Below the pieces are notes generated by a model. It ran no database searches. It was not told where the DNA came from and saw nothing but the letters and a program-made list of their open reading frames with translations. From positions 4,774,001 through 4,838,000 of the forward strand of contig NC_064650.1 in assembly GCF_001723175.1 (NCBI RefSeq): a stretch of 64,000 nucleotides of DNA, given 5' to 3'. Numbering within the stretch: the first letter of the stretch is position 1; every line of letters begins with the position of its first letter. Positions 35,936-48,835 of the stretch are shown piece after piece. This stretch comes from Penicillium oxalicum (lineage: Eukaryota > Ascomycota > Eurotiomycetes > Eurotiales > Aspergillaceae). Made by a program: the position numbers and the translations under genes.

Positions 35936-38900
35936 AGGAAAACCAATAAAAAGGAAACAGGGAAAAGGAATACATTGGAAGATAGGAACTTTGGATTCCG
36001 AACGGTCGTTTTGTGGCGGTTCATGTTGGGTTGAGCTACGGAGGACTGTCTTCCAGCTTGCAGGAACATCCCGATGTGTGCAATGTATGGAGGAAAGGAG
36101 GGGGGGATCTCTTCTCCGACTGTATAGTGGGGGTAACCTTGAAGAGTCACAGTGGTGGGTAGGCCGCTTTAAATTGCTCTAGTTGGCCCGAGTTTTATGT
36201 ACAGCTGTGCCACAGGGCTTTTTCATTTGAGGATTCACTCAATATCCAGGCGCATGGAGTGAGGATCCACAGTAGAGCGGTGATCCACAATATACCAACG
36301 GGCACCACCTCCATATGTGTCAACATGAAGGGGTAGGTCACTTTGATGTGCGGCTGGAGTAGAGGTGTCTACCTTCTTCTTTGCAAAGACGGACACACCG
36401 GCGACTGTTTTGCCCAAGTTGGTGTCTCCACTAGCGTACTAGCTTTTTTTTGCGATGTAGGAGCTCCTGCATATTGAAATTCCTACATGTAGGGTACAAT
36501 GCAGTATAAAACTGATGCCCCTACAGATCGTCCGTGGCGGAGGTTTTCTTTTTCTTTTTTTCGGCTTCTCGGCAAACATCGGGCTCGTGCCGGTCGCCCT
36601 GAACATCCAGTTTGAACTTTTCAATTACGACTTGAACACGTTCCATTGACCAACCGGGCATCCGTGCTATACTACCACTACATGGGATGTACATTTTTGT
36701 CCAGTAATGGAAGTTCGGTCCATTCCGTTGATCATCGCTCCCCACTCTAATGAGCATGTGAAATGCATATGCACATATCTATTTCCTTCCTCGAGGGATG
36801 CGGATGGCGATTGAAACATTCACTACCATGACAAATCTGAATTCAATTCTATATCGTAGTACATTCAACTGTCGCCGCTCGCATCGTCGATCTCGGGCAT
36901 CTTCTCCCGATGCACATCCCGTCTTCATGCTGGACTCACCCTTGCACCTAGAGCGGGAAAGTAATTCCTCATCTTTTCTCTTCTTTGGTTCGGCCCTCGG
37001 ACTTGCCTTTCTCTTTTCATTCTTTTTCAACAGAAAAAAAAGGGAGGAGGAGAAGGGTAAAAAGGTGAAAAAAAACAGGGCTGGTGGGACCGAGATGTGT
37101 ACCGTAGTGCCCGCTCAGACTAAAAAAAAAAGGGCGATCGTATAGATCCTAAGTTGGCATAGCTCGCACGACGCCAGAGGCTGAGAGTTCCACTCGGCGC
37201 GCACCTCGTACATACACAGCACAGATTTGGAGAGAACAGGCAGTCATAGTAGCAGTAGGAAGCCGATCGCGGCACGCTCACGCACACGGAACACAGTGGC
37301 TTTGTCCCTGGACTTCGGTCGGGAAACCTTTCATGTTCTCAATTCGAGCCTGCGGGTTCCCGTGTCGGGCGTGCAGGTAGTTTTTACTACAGTACTCGGG
37401 GCTCTACTTTTCTCGGTACATTGAAACGACATGATTGCGTGATCGAGTCTTCCTTTTTTCTCTTTTTTTTTGGCCCATGACAATCTGGACTAAGGGGGCG
37501 ATAACGGTCCTGTGCTTACCTGCTGAATGTGTGGTGATATAGTGCTTACTTCTTACATCCGTATCTCGCTGCTTACTCCTCCTATGGAAATACCTTGGGG
37601 ATAAGTTGCGCGGTGTGTGTAGATTGTACATGCCTCTCTACATATCTATGTATGTCGATGCATCAGTGGAAAGAACGCAGCAAATGAACTAACCTTATTA
37701 ATAGACGATCCCGATAGATAGCTTACCCTTGCGATGAATCATTGTCATGACTACAATCATAATCAGATCATCATACATGTCCACATTGCAACCCAATCTA
37801 CCCTCCTCTCTACATGCTTTCTATCCGCAGGAGGCGACTCCAAAGCATCATTTCCAGATGGAATCGCAACACGTTGGAAGATCTGATTCCCACCGCGACC
37901 CAGTCCCTACTCCCACGGCCAGTTTCGCACTAGACTACAATCAGTAGTCATTAGTCACTAGTCCCTGCTTCGTAGCGACTAGCGAGTTTATCATTCTTTT
38001 CTTCCCTCCAACCGCAGCGGTGGCGGGAGAGGCGTGCCGCCGCCTGCACCATTTAGGGCCGGTCGAGAACCAGTCACCTTTCGGTGCTGCGCAGGCCGCC
38101 GAAAAAAAAAAAAAAACTTCCGACCACGCAGTCTTGGCGAATGAGACTCGGGCCGTGTGCTCGTTGTGGCAGTGGTGCCACGGATAAGAGGGCAACATTT
38201 GTAAAAAGTGACAGTTTCTAGACCGTCGGAGGAGATTTTTGAATGTCATTCTTTTGTGACAATCTTTTACTCGGGCTCGATGCCGAGAGGCCCCATGATA
38301 TTGTTCACGATGATAATGGAGAGGAAGACTATCTGTAAGACAACAGTCGAGGTTGTTTTAGGACTGGAGGGCCGACGGCAGAGCTGTACTACTACTAGTA
38401 CTACGACTGCGTGCGACTCGTACCCAAGCTTCCAACCCCGAGAATCCCTTTGGGTTGACCAATCTCTACTTCTAGAGATTATACGGTATCGTAGGAATGA
38501 GAGTGGTAAAATCTACCCATCGATACGTCGCATTGCCCTCTTCTAGTTATTCGCATTCGAATCCTTTTTTTTTTTTTTGTAAACGGTTTCATCCAATCTC
38601 TTTTTCACGAGATTAATAATCCAGGCAGCTTCCATTAGCGCCTGTAGCAGGGTGTCAATCTCCCGTCTGCATATGCGTGTAACTGTGGTGTCCACTTTGG
38701 TATACCGCAGCCCCCCTGTGCAGTAGCTCGTGCCCTCGTAGTATCTTCCGAAAACAGACAACCTCACCAACTCCTCTTTCAAGGAGTACTTGGGAAGTTC
38801 AGACAGACAAAAAAGGAGTGACAAAAAAAAAGCTACAACAGAATCGATAAAATGGTAGGCTTGGTTTTGGTTTTGATTTGGTTGTGCGATCGCAGCCAAG

Positions 38901-39725
38901 CGATCTACTATGAGGATCCGACCAATGGTGCCTCGAGATCTGCTCCCGCACCCAGGTACTCCAGTATCAAACAGAGGTCAATGTGAAGACACGCACGCCG
39001 ATCAATATTCCGAGGTGGAGTCCAAAGTTGAGTACAGTGTTTGGCCCGTTGAAAGCTAGAGATGTGGAAGGAAGGTAGCTACGAGGACAATTGAGAGACC
39101 CCGCGCTAAGGCAGATCTAAGAGTGATGTACCCTGGGACAATGAACGGTACCTCCTAGCACGTATGTTGATAACTTGAGAGTATGACTTTGGTCTTTCAA
39201 TGTACTGACAGTGACATGTCACTATTGGTTCCTACCTGATCTCTCCTTCATCTATGCTCCCCCAAATATTTGGAAAAAATCCCGTCCTACACGAATCCAC
39301 TCCGGACCACTCTTCTCCAGGTTGACCGAGAGATATCGGACACTGCCCGAGCGACAAGCGTGCTCGGTCAGTTCGAGGGATGGGGCCCCAGCTTTGAGAA
39401 CTCATTCGGGGTATACCACCGCCATCACTGAAAGACATGATTATAAACCTCTTTCTTTGGTTCCCCCTCTTGAAAGCAGAGGCGTCGCCCTCAACGCCAA
39501 TAATTGCGGGGTGCAGAGAGGGGGGAAACAAGAGAGAAAAGGAGAGCGGCCAGCGATCTGCCACTTCACCACTGCGCCTACCCTGTCCATACGGTATACA
39601 TTCGTGGCCTACCGACAAGAGTATCAAGATGGCTTAAATCGTCGTAGAGGATGTTCCATCTAGGGAGAAGATTATGCGGGGCATCGAAGTCACCAAATTC
39701 TGCGCATACAGCGGCATCAAGCCTT

Positions 39726-39738
39726 CCCCCCCCCCCCC
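39726..39738. repeat. Poly-C homopolymer, 13 nt
   Basis: Uninterrupted C on the plus strand within the gene-poor block. Confidence 0.85.
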
Positions 39739-40865
39739 GCCTCTTCTCTTCTCCCCGGTCTCGAGCGCTCAAGCATCACATTGGACTTTGGGGCCCCAAG
39801 ACTAGGCTTGCAGTGCTGCCAAGAGATCCCATCCATTCTCAAAGCATATCCCATCATCTTTGGGCGCGTCTGTGTCACTCGTATGGATGCACGACGTGTG
39901 TCAGCCACAAACATCAAAGAGCACTGACATGCAGGAAAGGATCCGTCCGCGCACAGGGACCCAGCAACAGATCTAAAAGGGGGCCCCGGGTCTCTGTGGA
40001 TCTTTCGTGGCGAATATCAGAGCTTCGAGGCCTCCTACAGTGGAGATGACTTCTCGGGCTTCAAGATTTTCATGGAGGATCTTCACTATCGGTATGTCCT
40101 CTGGACTGTTTTTCGGAAAAAGAAAAAGAAGATCGATGGGGTACGCGCTGCTATGTCCAGAATGGATAGCCATGTAGATTTCTAGATGTCTCTCTCATGC
40201 ACGCACCAATTGGTACCCTTGGAGACCGAACTAAGCCAAGTCGCACATCAAAGATGCGACGCAAACAAAAGACATCCGGCGTTCCGGCCCGTGAAATGCC
40301 CGGAGACTTTGTTCATCTCCCTTCAGTGGCCACGCTGTCCCTCTCACCAATCCTGTCATCTCATCGGATGGCCCCTCTGGTAGAGTCAACTGCAGAGGGA
40401 GGCGAGGGTAACGCCCAAGCTCAGAGAATGAAACAGAAAAACTCAATTCTCCTCCTGACAAGGTTCAGCTTGACCCCTCTTCTTGCTGGGCAGTGCCTCG
40501 CTGCCTCGATCCCGGAGCAAAGATCAGATCTCCTGGCAATGCAAACAATCAGAGGGCTGTGGCTATCCATTGCAGACGCCACCGTGATGTTGCAAGCGCT
40601 GGTTGGAGGGGAAGCAGATTTTGTTGGGACGAGGATTTAGCCTATGCAAATCATCTAGGCATCAAAGTACCTCGTATTTTCCTTTCCTGTTTCCCCTTTT
40701 CTCTTTTTCTTTTTGCGGAAGCTGCCCTCTCTTTTGCTCCCCGCTGCACTGACTGTTTTGCGCCCCCTGCCTGCATTGGACATGATAGTCAAAGTTGAGC
40801 TCTACCGGACCATCAAGTGGGGATGGGTGGTCGATCCGAGCCATGTAGGCTGAAAGTTTCTGGGA

Positions 40866-40910
40866 AGTAGCTCGAGTAGCTCGAGTAGCCTGAGTAGCTC
40901 CAGTAAGTAG
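40866..40910. repeat. Imperfect tandem repeat of GTAGCTCGA
   Basis: Several diverging copies of a roughly 9-10 bp unit (AGTAGCTCG, AGTAGCCTG, AGTAGCTCC, AGTAAGTAG) in tandem. No coding role seen. Confidence 0.7.
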
Positions 40911-43803
40911 CGACCTCGTCGCCTTCTCGAGGGAGAGGATCGGCTTCGTGTAACACCATTAGTCGGGGCCCTTGGCTTGCAGAATTGCCGCCGCCACTAC
41001 ACGTCAAAACGGCTTGTTTTTTGGATTTTGAACCGAGCCTGCTCGGTGATTTGCGTGTAGACACTTTTTGTTCGCAAGTGGAGCGCAAGAGGCTTTCGAG
41101 TACGAGCTGCCTGGGGGCGAGTGAGGTCCACAGCATTGCGTATACGGTGGCGTGCTTATTGTAGATGAGAGGAGAGACTTTGGTGACGGAAAAGTGCTTG
41201 GAGATAATCATCTCGGGTAATATCTCTCTTTGCCTGTCAAATAGTGCGACAGATAGCCTGCACAATATGGCGTGGTGGTTTCACATGGGACACGTATGAC
41301 AACAGAACGTGGAGATGTTCCAGGAAGGATCTGCTTCCCAAGATAGAGAGCATACGGTCGACGGCTGGCTTGTGGGACCTTTCCATAGCCCATCAATTGA
41401 GGTCTCTCTATTCCATATGTCGTGAATCCTTGCAATTCCTACCTCTTAGTCGAGAAACCTTTCCACTGACTGAGGAGCCAGATTCTCTATTAGGTCCGCT
41501 TCGGTTCACGTCACACAAAGTTTCTACCCGAAAGGAAAACTTTCAAGCCGAATGATTCCAGCATCATCACATTGCGGTTTCGGAGTGCCATGGCATGCTG
41601 CACTCATGTCGTGTGAGCATCTTAAATCGTAAGGGTCGATAAGCTTTGACGAGCCGCAGATGGTGACACTGAGACCAAGTCTCAATCGAGAACAATACAC
41701 GTTCGCGGACGGGTTCACAGACGACGGAAGGGCAAGAAAATAAATGTTGGGATATGTTTATGGGTCGAAGCTCGATGGGGGATTTGAAGTTGGAGATGCA
41801 GTTTCATATCAATCCACTCATTCCATGAAGACCGTAAAAAGCAAGGATACTGGAGCTTGAATAGAGCTTGCACAATTGCACCTGACTTGGAGACATACCA
41901 AACATGCTTTCCAGTATCATACATCTGTCATGTATGTAAGCTTTGTTTCTTAAAGATAACTTGACCATGAATGCGTCCAAATTCGAGTGATACTCCTTGA
42001 TTTGAGAGCCCCATGAATGCTCAAGGGTACTATGCATGAGAATGTGCTCTGTGTTCGGACGTATATAGCCAAGTTAGAGAAGCCTGATGGATCTGTAGCT
42101 GCCACAATCATAGTGATGCAAATCTGGAAAGGTAGGTTGTTGATATGTGATACTTTTCTGTCTTGAAAGACTGAGCTTCGAGCGAAATTCTGAAAATTCA
42201 AGGGTCAACCCTGTGCGAGCCAAAGTAGACCTTTTAGTAGTTCAATTCGAAGGAACATCGTGATGAGGTTACGTCCTTCTTTCAATTAACACTTTCTAAT
42301 TCGTTTGACGGCATTCGTTGTTTCCAAAATCAGACAAGCATGTTTGACCACCTGTGTCTATCTGTTCAATGGCCCTGCACGAGATTCCAGGCTGCTCGTC
42401 GTCGAGTAGGCGGCGACTCAAGTCTTGTGCAATAACGGATGAGAATCAAAGCTTGGTCCTCCCTTGCTTGGAAGGGTTCTTTCGCCAACAGCGTAGAAAT
42501 TGCGACCGTAGCATATGCCGTCGTTATTCACCCAACATCATTATCAAGACTCGGAATGTTCTGTCAATCATCGAGTTGAGACTTTGCAAAATGGGCTCAG
42601 TGACAACATCGAGGCGAGAGTTTTGTAGCTGTGGACTCTCTGTGATTCATGTGAAGCTCGATTCCTGACAGATCAAGGGATCTTAGGGTTGCAATCGCCC
42701 TTCCTCCACCTGATGATGTACCTTGATAACGCAATCCTGATGAAAAGATGCTGGAGCGTCTGTATGATTTAGTCGGGGAGGCGAATGGCATTGGAAATGC
42801 AAAAGGTATATTAGGCTGAGCTCCGGTTCCAATAGCCTGAGGCAAGTAAGCGTGCCAATGAGAGACCATATCATATGAAGGCGAGTGAACGAGTCTGTGA
42901 GACAACACTTGAGGATAGCCATCGTGATTCTAAGCTGGCGCTGACCTCTAGAGCAAGCAAAGACATGGACTTGCGTGCTGTAAGAGATCGATTGTGATTC
43001 ATGAGGGAGAAGATCAGACGCCCCCGGACCATTTTTTGTACATGAGACGGTGAGTCTTGATTGAGATCATTCATTCATGCTCAGGCAAGAGAAGGCCGCG
43101 GGCATTGGATCGCATGACTTGATCATTTATGCTCTCGGTTTTTTGTCATCTCAACCCATCTGTACCCCAGCGGTCGGAAAATGACGATGGCAGTTCGTCG
43201 GCATCACGACAACAAGTCACACCAGGGAATTTGCAGCATGGAGCCAAATTCGATTCAAACACGGATCATTGAGCCACTGAGAGTCTGCTCAGCAGGTCAC
43301 TCGAAGTAATCTGGTCTCTTGATCCCCACCAGGCTGAATTTTCGCCGAGTTACGGCCTTTCGCATCGCCCATAGTAAGTCTATTGATCAGACGGCGGTGA
43401 GCTTCCTAGGTACTGGCCAGAATCTCGCGCATGGGTTGACTCTTGTGATCATGAGGTAAACTGGTTGAGTACAGGAGATGAGTTGGGAGCCAGCTTGAAG
43501 TGTACAGCTTCCTCCACGAAAGATGGAAAAAAGCGGGACTACGATAAGCTCCGGTGGAGTCGCGATGGGCTCCCACTTGCTTCTTTTGGCCATCTTGGGC
43601 CACACCCACGACAGCCCACCTCCCGCCTCGGATTTCCTGGCTTTCGACGAGTTTCATCGCCTCCTCTTGTGACTTCAGCCCTGCCAGTTCCTACCCACAT
43701 TCGTTCCCGAGGCTCTCAGTTCGGCGCTCATTTCGACTCGGTCTGCTTCCCTCCCCGCTCGTGTTCAGCTCTTGTTGTGCACAACCTACCATTCCTTCTC
43801 CTC

Positions 43804-46794
43804 ATGTCGCAAGCGCAGCCGTCGCCTGCGCTAGATGATCTTGAAAAAGAGCTGGGGTGCTCGGTATGTAATTTCGATCCGGGGAAAATAGGAGCTTTGG
43901 AATTCCTCAGATAGGGATTCCGACTGGCGTCTTCCACACAGTTCTTCTTTGCCCGTTCTAAGGCATTCCCCCCTTGCATGGTCATCATAACTCATACCAC
44001 GCTTCTGTCTGCGTAGATCTGTACGGAGTTGCTCTATCAACCGCTCACTCTACTCGACTGTCTACACACCTTTTGCGGATCTTGCTTAAAAGAATGGTTT
44101 ACAGCACAGGCTTCACGGCGCCGCTCGTCGTCGGACAACTCTCCCCGATTTACATGTCCATCCTGCCGCGCTGAAGTGTTACGGACGCGCACAAATGCGA
44201 CGGTGACCACGCTACTGGATATGGTGCTGGCGGCGCATCCCGACCGTGCCAGATCCGACGCCGAAAAGGAAGAAATCGCCTCGCGTTATACCCCAGGAGA
44301 CTCTGTCTTCCCTTCTCTGCCATCTCAGCGAGACAACCATGACAGCTCGGAGGAGGAAGAAGACCGGAGGGTTTTACAGCATGTCCAGGAGATGAGTCTC
44401 CGTGAAAGTCGGGCACAGGCCCGCAGGGAGGCCCGACGGACAGCCGGTCATTCAGACAGGACTCGAGACAGGAGCGCTCATCCTGAACGCACCGGGGAAG
44501 AAACCAGATCAAGACGACGGCGAGGCGAAGATTCGGGACGCCAGCAGGGCACTGCGCGGGTTCCTGGCGATGCTGAACGCGCACGGCGCATCCAGCACCA
44601 GTCAAGCTTACGGTCACTCCTGAGCTTATCCTCGGAGGCTGAAACTATGCAAGAGGAGATTCTCCGACAGATTCTCGAGGAAGGCTTGCTGGACGATGTT
44701 GACTTTGACAATCTCACCGCGGCCCAAGAGGAGGAATTGAGTGAGCGGATCGCGGATGCCTATCGCCGGAGTCACATGCAACAGCCACGCGCCTCTTCAG
44801 GTTCAAGACGCCGACGATCTGCCGAGGATGGTGGGCGCATTCGCTCACGATCACGGTCGGTTCAACGATCGAGCGACAACACCACTACCACTGCTGCCCC
44901 CGCCGCCGCCTCCTCCTCCTCCTCTTTGTCATCCGCTCGCGACAGCAGTGATAGGCGGCCCCCCGCGACTAGGCCACATCTGTTTGATTCACCCACATCA
45001 CGTCCGGGATCAAATCACCGAAGACGGAACTCGGAGCACAGTCAAAGTCGTCGCCGTGTGTCCCCCGTGCGGGTCAACGGGCCCTCTAATTCAGAGGGTA
45101 CGCTGCGGCCGGCCGTTCGATCTTCGAGTGACATGACCGTTGAGCGCATCCACAGCACGCAAACGGTACGAACCAGAGCCGATGCGCTTGCTTCGCGGCC
45201 ACGACGCGCGACCGAGTCAGACCAAGGCATCTCTGAAGTGTGGATGAACGGAAGTAGAGAGCGAACCTCGTCCGGTACAAATATGAGTCAGCTCGGGACA
45301 ACATCGACGGCGACGGTATCGACCTCGAATGTAGGTACACAGCCGGCTTCCACACAGGTTGCAGGGACGACGGTGGATCATTCGGCGCCTTCAATCTCGT
45401 CGCCTCGTGTTCCACCAAGGTCAGATAGGCGGCCCCGATCATCTGTTTGGAACGTGTTGGGTTCGTCTAGCGTCCAGTATCTGGAGCCGTCGATCTCGTG
45501 TGATCGATGTGGAGCTTCCGCTATCCAATATGATGTGCACAAGAAATGCACAAAATGCAGAGACCCTTCTTTCCATCTTTGCCTACGATGCTATCGCACA
45601 GATGGAGATTATCCGTCCGGAGATTCTTCGCGGGTGAGCGGCTTCGATCCTGTGGCCAAGGCGATGTACGAGCGGATTCAATCATCACCGAACCATCGCC
45701 CCGCGAAAATGCGTCAAACAGGTCACGTCATGCGCGCATTCAAGTATGACCGGCCATCGGAAAGTGCGCAGGTGGTGACAAATGGGGAGAGGAAGATCAC
45801 AAACGACAATCCCGCGCTGCGTCTAATTTCCGGCCTCTTCTGTGATATCTGCCAGTCGCCCGCCAATGATTGCTTCTGGAAATGTAGCAGGTGCAACGAA
45901 GGGGACTGGGGCTTTTGCAATCGCTGCGTCAACCAAGGGCGATGCTGTACACATCCTCTTCTGCCCATCCGACGCGTCGTTGGAGCCCCCAAGGCCTTGG
46001 CCACTAGCACACCAGCCGATTCCAATACCCTTTCTCGATCTAACACCGAGGTCTTCAAGACGCTGTCTTTCTCCACCAACTGCGATATTTGCACGTACCC
46101 GATCCCTGCATCCGTGACTCGCTTCCATTGCCTGCAGTGCAATGATGGCGATTACGATGTCTGCACCAACTGCTACCTGAAACTGGTGGCAACGTCTAAA
46201 ATCAGCAAAGAGAATGGTCACAGCGGTTGGCGACGCTGTTTGGCCTCTCACCGGATGATCGTGGTGGGCTTTGAGGATCGAGACGATGGTCAACGACGCG
46301 TGATTGTCAGAGATCGAGTCGGCGGCAATGCTCTCCAGGACGAGCACATTGCTGGACAATCGCCGCCCGCCTCGTCAGTAGGCAGCAGCCCCGGTGCCGC
46401 CGCCGACAGAGCGAACGGCTACTGGAGCTGGAAAGAGGGATCCGAGCGACGGAAAAAGGCCTCTCGCCTTCGGGGGCTGTCTTCCTCTTCTCATGGTGGT
46501 GGGCACACCGCGTCCCCCGGTGCCTCCGACTCGGCGTCTGGGAACAGCTCGTCTTCCTTTTCACAAGGGGCGATTTTCCGTCGTTTCCCACCCGATGGCG
46601 GCGTGGGGCTCGTGGTTCAGGCAAAATGGTCCTATTTCCCTGGGGAGGAAGATGAAGATGAGTTATTCTTCCCTCGCGGAGCGGAGATCAAAGAGGTTGA
46701 CGATGTGAACGATGAGTGGTTCTGGGGCAGTTATGCTGGCCGAACGGGATTATTCCCCGGTACTCATGTCACGGTTGTGGGAGAGATCAAATGA
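43804..46794 (+). CDS. RING-type E3 ubiquitin ligase candidate with three ZZ-like zinc fingers and a C-terminal SH3 domain, 945 aa
   Basis: Exon 1 is 43804-43863 and exon 2 is 44017-46794; the intron (GTATGT...TGCGTAG) falls inside the RING and joins in phase. The RING is C3HC4: C19-x2-C22, C35-x-H37-x2-C40-x2-C43, then C67-x2-C70 after a 23-residue Ser/Arg-rich insertion. Residues about 90-500 are charged and disordered. An alpha-helical patch (RRVLQHVQEMSLRESRAQAR) looks like a ubiquitin-interacting helix, though this is weak. Three ZZ-like CxxC clusters follow at about 512-555 (CDRCGAS...CTKCRDP...CLRCY), 626-672 (CDICQSP...CSRCNEG...CNRCV) and 706-765 (CDICTYP...CLQCNDG...CTNCY). An SH3 domain occupies about 880-945 (AKWSYF, DELFFPRGAEI, WFWGSYAGRTGLFP). 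RING proteins transfer ubiquitin from E2 enzymes; ZZ and SH3 domains bind partner peptides. Substrate unknown. Confidence 0.9.
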
Positions 46795-47312
46795 GGGAAC
46801 GCATGAGGTGAACCTTGGAAGAACAGAATGATTCTAGCATTCTGCGCTGGTACGAGATTTGTCTCTTTTTTTTGATTTTGTTTGTGGACCTCTTTAATGA
46901 CGGACGAGGCGTTGCTTTGCTCTAATGTACATGCCATCACGATTATGACCTAGAAATATCAAAAAAGACACCGAAACACGCCATAATGGTAATGGTGAAC
47001 ACTTCAACGGCGTCTTATTTTGGTGGTGCTCGAGAATTTCTAAATGAATAATACAGGGCAGCAAAAGACAAAGGAAAGGGGGGAAAGGGTACCCCTATGC
47101 TATCTCATCATTGGCCAACGCCATCTTTTCCCTGTCAGGTTCTTCATTCCTTCGTAGTCCTTCGTCTCATGTCAAGTCATATGTGGTATGTACTGCAGAA
47201 GTAAATGGTAAAGGTACAAATCAGAGAAAGAAAAAAAAAGAGGGATGTTTTCGGTTTTGTGACTTCCTCGTCTTTAGGACACCCGAAATGTTCGCAAAAG
47301 ACGCGCCCCCTT
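46795..47312. other. Convergent 3' intergenic region
   Basis: 518 bp between the stop codons of the RING/SH3 gene and the annexin gene. T-rich and A-rich runs are compatible with polyadenylation signals on both strands. No gene seen. Confidence 0.6.
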
Positions 47313-48835
47313 TTATTCCAACAGGGCCACCATCAACCGCTTATAATCACCAGACGTCTCTCCTTGGACCCTCGCAATCAGATCCTTTCCATATCGATGG
47401 CGGTACGCCGCCTTCACCTGGTCCTTGTGCTGGCGGTTCCAATGCACTCGGACAACGCGGGTCACCAATTTATCGTCCTTGGTGCCCATGCCCGACATGC
47501 ATTCTTCCAAGAGGATCGCATCGCGCATCGCGGGATCCGTCGCCGTGCGCAGCATGTGCAACAGCGCATCTTCCATGTGACCCGCAAACTCCTTCTCCAC
47601 GTGCTTCTCGAGGGAAGCGTGATAGCGCGCTTCAAAGGCGCGGCTGATCTCCCGTAACTCGGTGTTTGAGGATCGGGCGAAAATGCCGCAGACCTCGGTG
47701 ACGTTGTTGACCATGCGCGCGGCGGTCGAGTCGTGGATGGTGCGCACTTCAGCCTCGATGGTCTGCGGGTTCAAAGGCATTGAGTCTTCATGCCGGGCTG
47801 CGCGGAGGACCATCTTGAACAACTCGGCTGTTTTGAAGGAGAGATCGTCGTCAACGTCCTTGGCCAGTTGGCGCCCGTAGGTGCGTTCGTACAGCGCTTG
47901 AATGGCGTGCAGATCAGCATTGGACCGGCCCAGCAAGACGTCATTCAAGAGCCATTCTTTGGTGCCTGCTCCCTTGACGGCTTCCCGTACACAGATCACG
48001 TCGTACATGAGCGGCCCTTCGATGACGGCCAGGAGACCCTTTTCGAAATACCCGCTTGTTTCGGACTTGACGTCCTTGTACAGATCGCGACCCAGATGTT
48101 GGGTGTATGTGGCGCGGACACCGGCCATCTGGAGGGGATCCAGGCGGGCAAGGACCTGGATCAGGGCCTTTTCGTCTGTGCCGAAGCCCTTCATGGCTTT
48201 GCGGAGGGCGTCGGCTTCGGCTCGAAAGTCGCCCGGTGCAACTTGGCCAGGGATGTAGCCCGGCGATGGCGCTGCCGGGAATGCGCCGGGGGCCGGGGTA
48301 GGAACACCATGCGAAGGAGGTGGTCCCGGTGGAGGCGCATGGCCTTGGTGTTGCGGAGGAGGATAGTGCTGCCCGGCGGGGGGATGACCGTAGGGCTGGG
48401 GTGGTTGCGGCGAGTGAGTGGGAGGAGGATATGCGCCGTGAGGTGGTGGAGGGCCTCCGTAGGCGCCCGGAGGAGGATGAGGGGGAGGCTGGCCGTAGCC
48501 TGTTTGTGGTGGAGGATAATGACCGGGAGGAGCGCCCGCGGGAGGCGCGTATTGCTGTGGAGGATAGGGAGGTTGTTGGTAGCCATGTGGAGGAGGAGGA
48601 GCTCCTCCTGGAGGTGGATATCCGTAAGGAGGTTGTTCTATTCCGGGAATGGAATCCCTACAAAGTCAGTTGGTTTGTCACAATTGGGGCTTTTATACTA
48701 CCCCGCAATAGAGGCGGCACTTCCAGCGCCGATCGCGCTTGTCGCGAACGCCTGGGGAGCGGGCCGCTAGAGGGAGAGAGGGGGGGGGGGGAAGAAGACA
48801 AAGTACTGACGTTGAGGTGGATAGTGATAGGACAT
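47313..48835 (-). CDS. Annexin with Pro/Gly/Tyr-rich N-terminal domain, about 457 aa
   Basis: The last exon (47313-48657) encodes a 300-residue annexin core with four repeats. Repeat 1 has KGFGTDEKALIQVL and repeat 2 has GAGTKEWLLNDVLLGRSN. Repeat 3 is degenerate, and repeat 4 has SGMGTKDDKLVTRVV. GxGT loops in repeats 1, 2 and 4 are type II calcium-binding sites. Before it are about 150 residues of PPxGY/PP repeats as in annexins 7 and 11, which are disordered and often drive self-association. The start MSYHYPPQ at 48835 joins in phase if exon 1 ends at 48807 (weak donor GTACTT). A tempting middle exon (48702-48766) gives the wrong phase. Annexins bind acidic membranes in a calcium-dependent way and act in trafficking and repair. 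Core call secure; first splice junction uncertain. Confidence 0.9.
48780..48791. repeat. Poly-G tract, about 12 nt, inside the annexin first intron
   Basis: On the annexin strand this is a C-rich pyrimidine tract preceding the acceptor-like TCTCTCCCTCTAG. It may influence splice choice. Confidence 0.7.

Larger units (their letters stand above)
25681..43803. other. 18-kb gene-poor block, no supported gene
   Basis: Open frames are short (mostly under 160 codons, a few near 165-200), overlap each other on both strands, frequently begin at non-ATG codons and resemble no family. No tRNA, rRNA, transposase or reverse-transcriptase motif was seen. The base composition is not the extreme AT richness of RIP-mutated DNA. 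It contains several microsatellites, poly-C/poly-G tracts and hairpins listed separately. Multi-exon or non-coding genes cannot be excluded by eye. Confidence 0.55.

Noticed and set aside
38543..38899. Minus-strand 118-codon frame ending in a Lys run, with a poly-T tract on the plus strand suggesting a retroposed copy
   Set aside because: It begins at TTG, matches no family, and no target-site duplication could be seen. Poly-A/T tracts of this length are common in the window.
47790..48770. 326-codon plus-strand open frame rich in Arg/Gly/Trp
   Set aside because: It is the antisense of the annexin core and its Pro/Gly/Tyr-rich repeats. The annexin frame is clearly the coding one.
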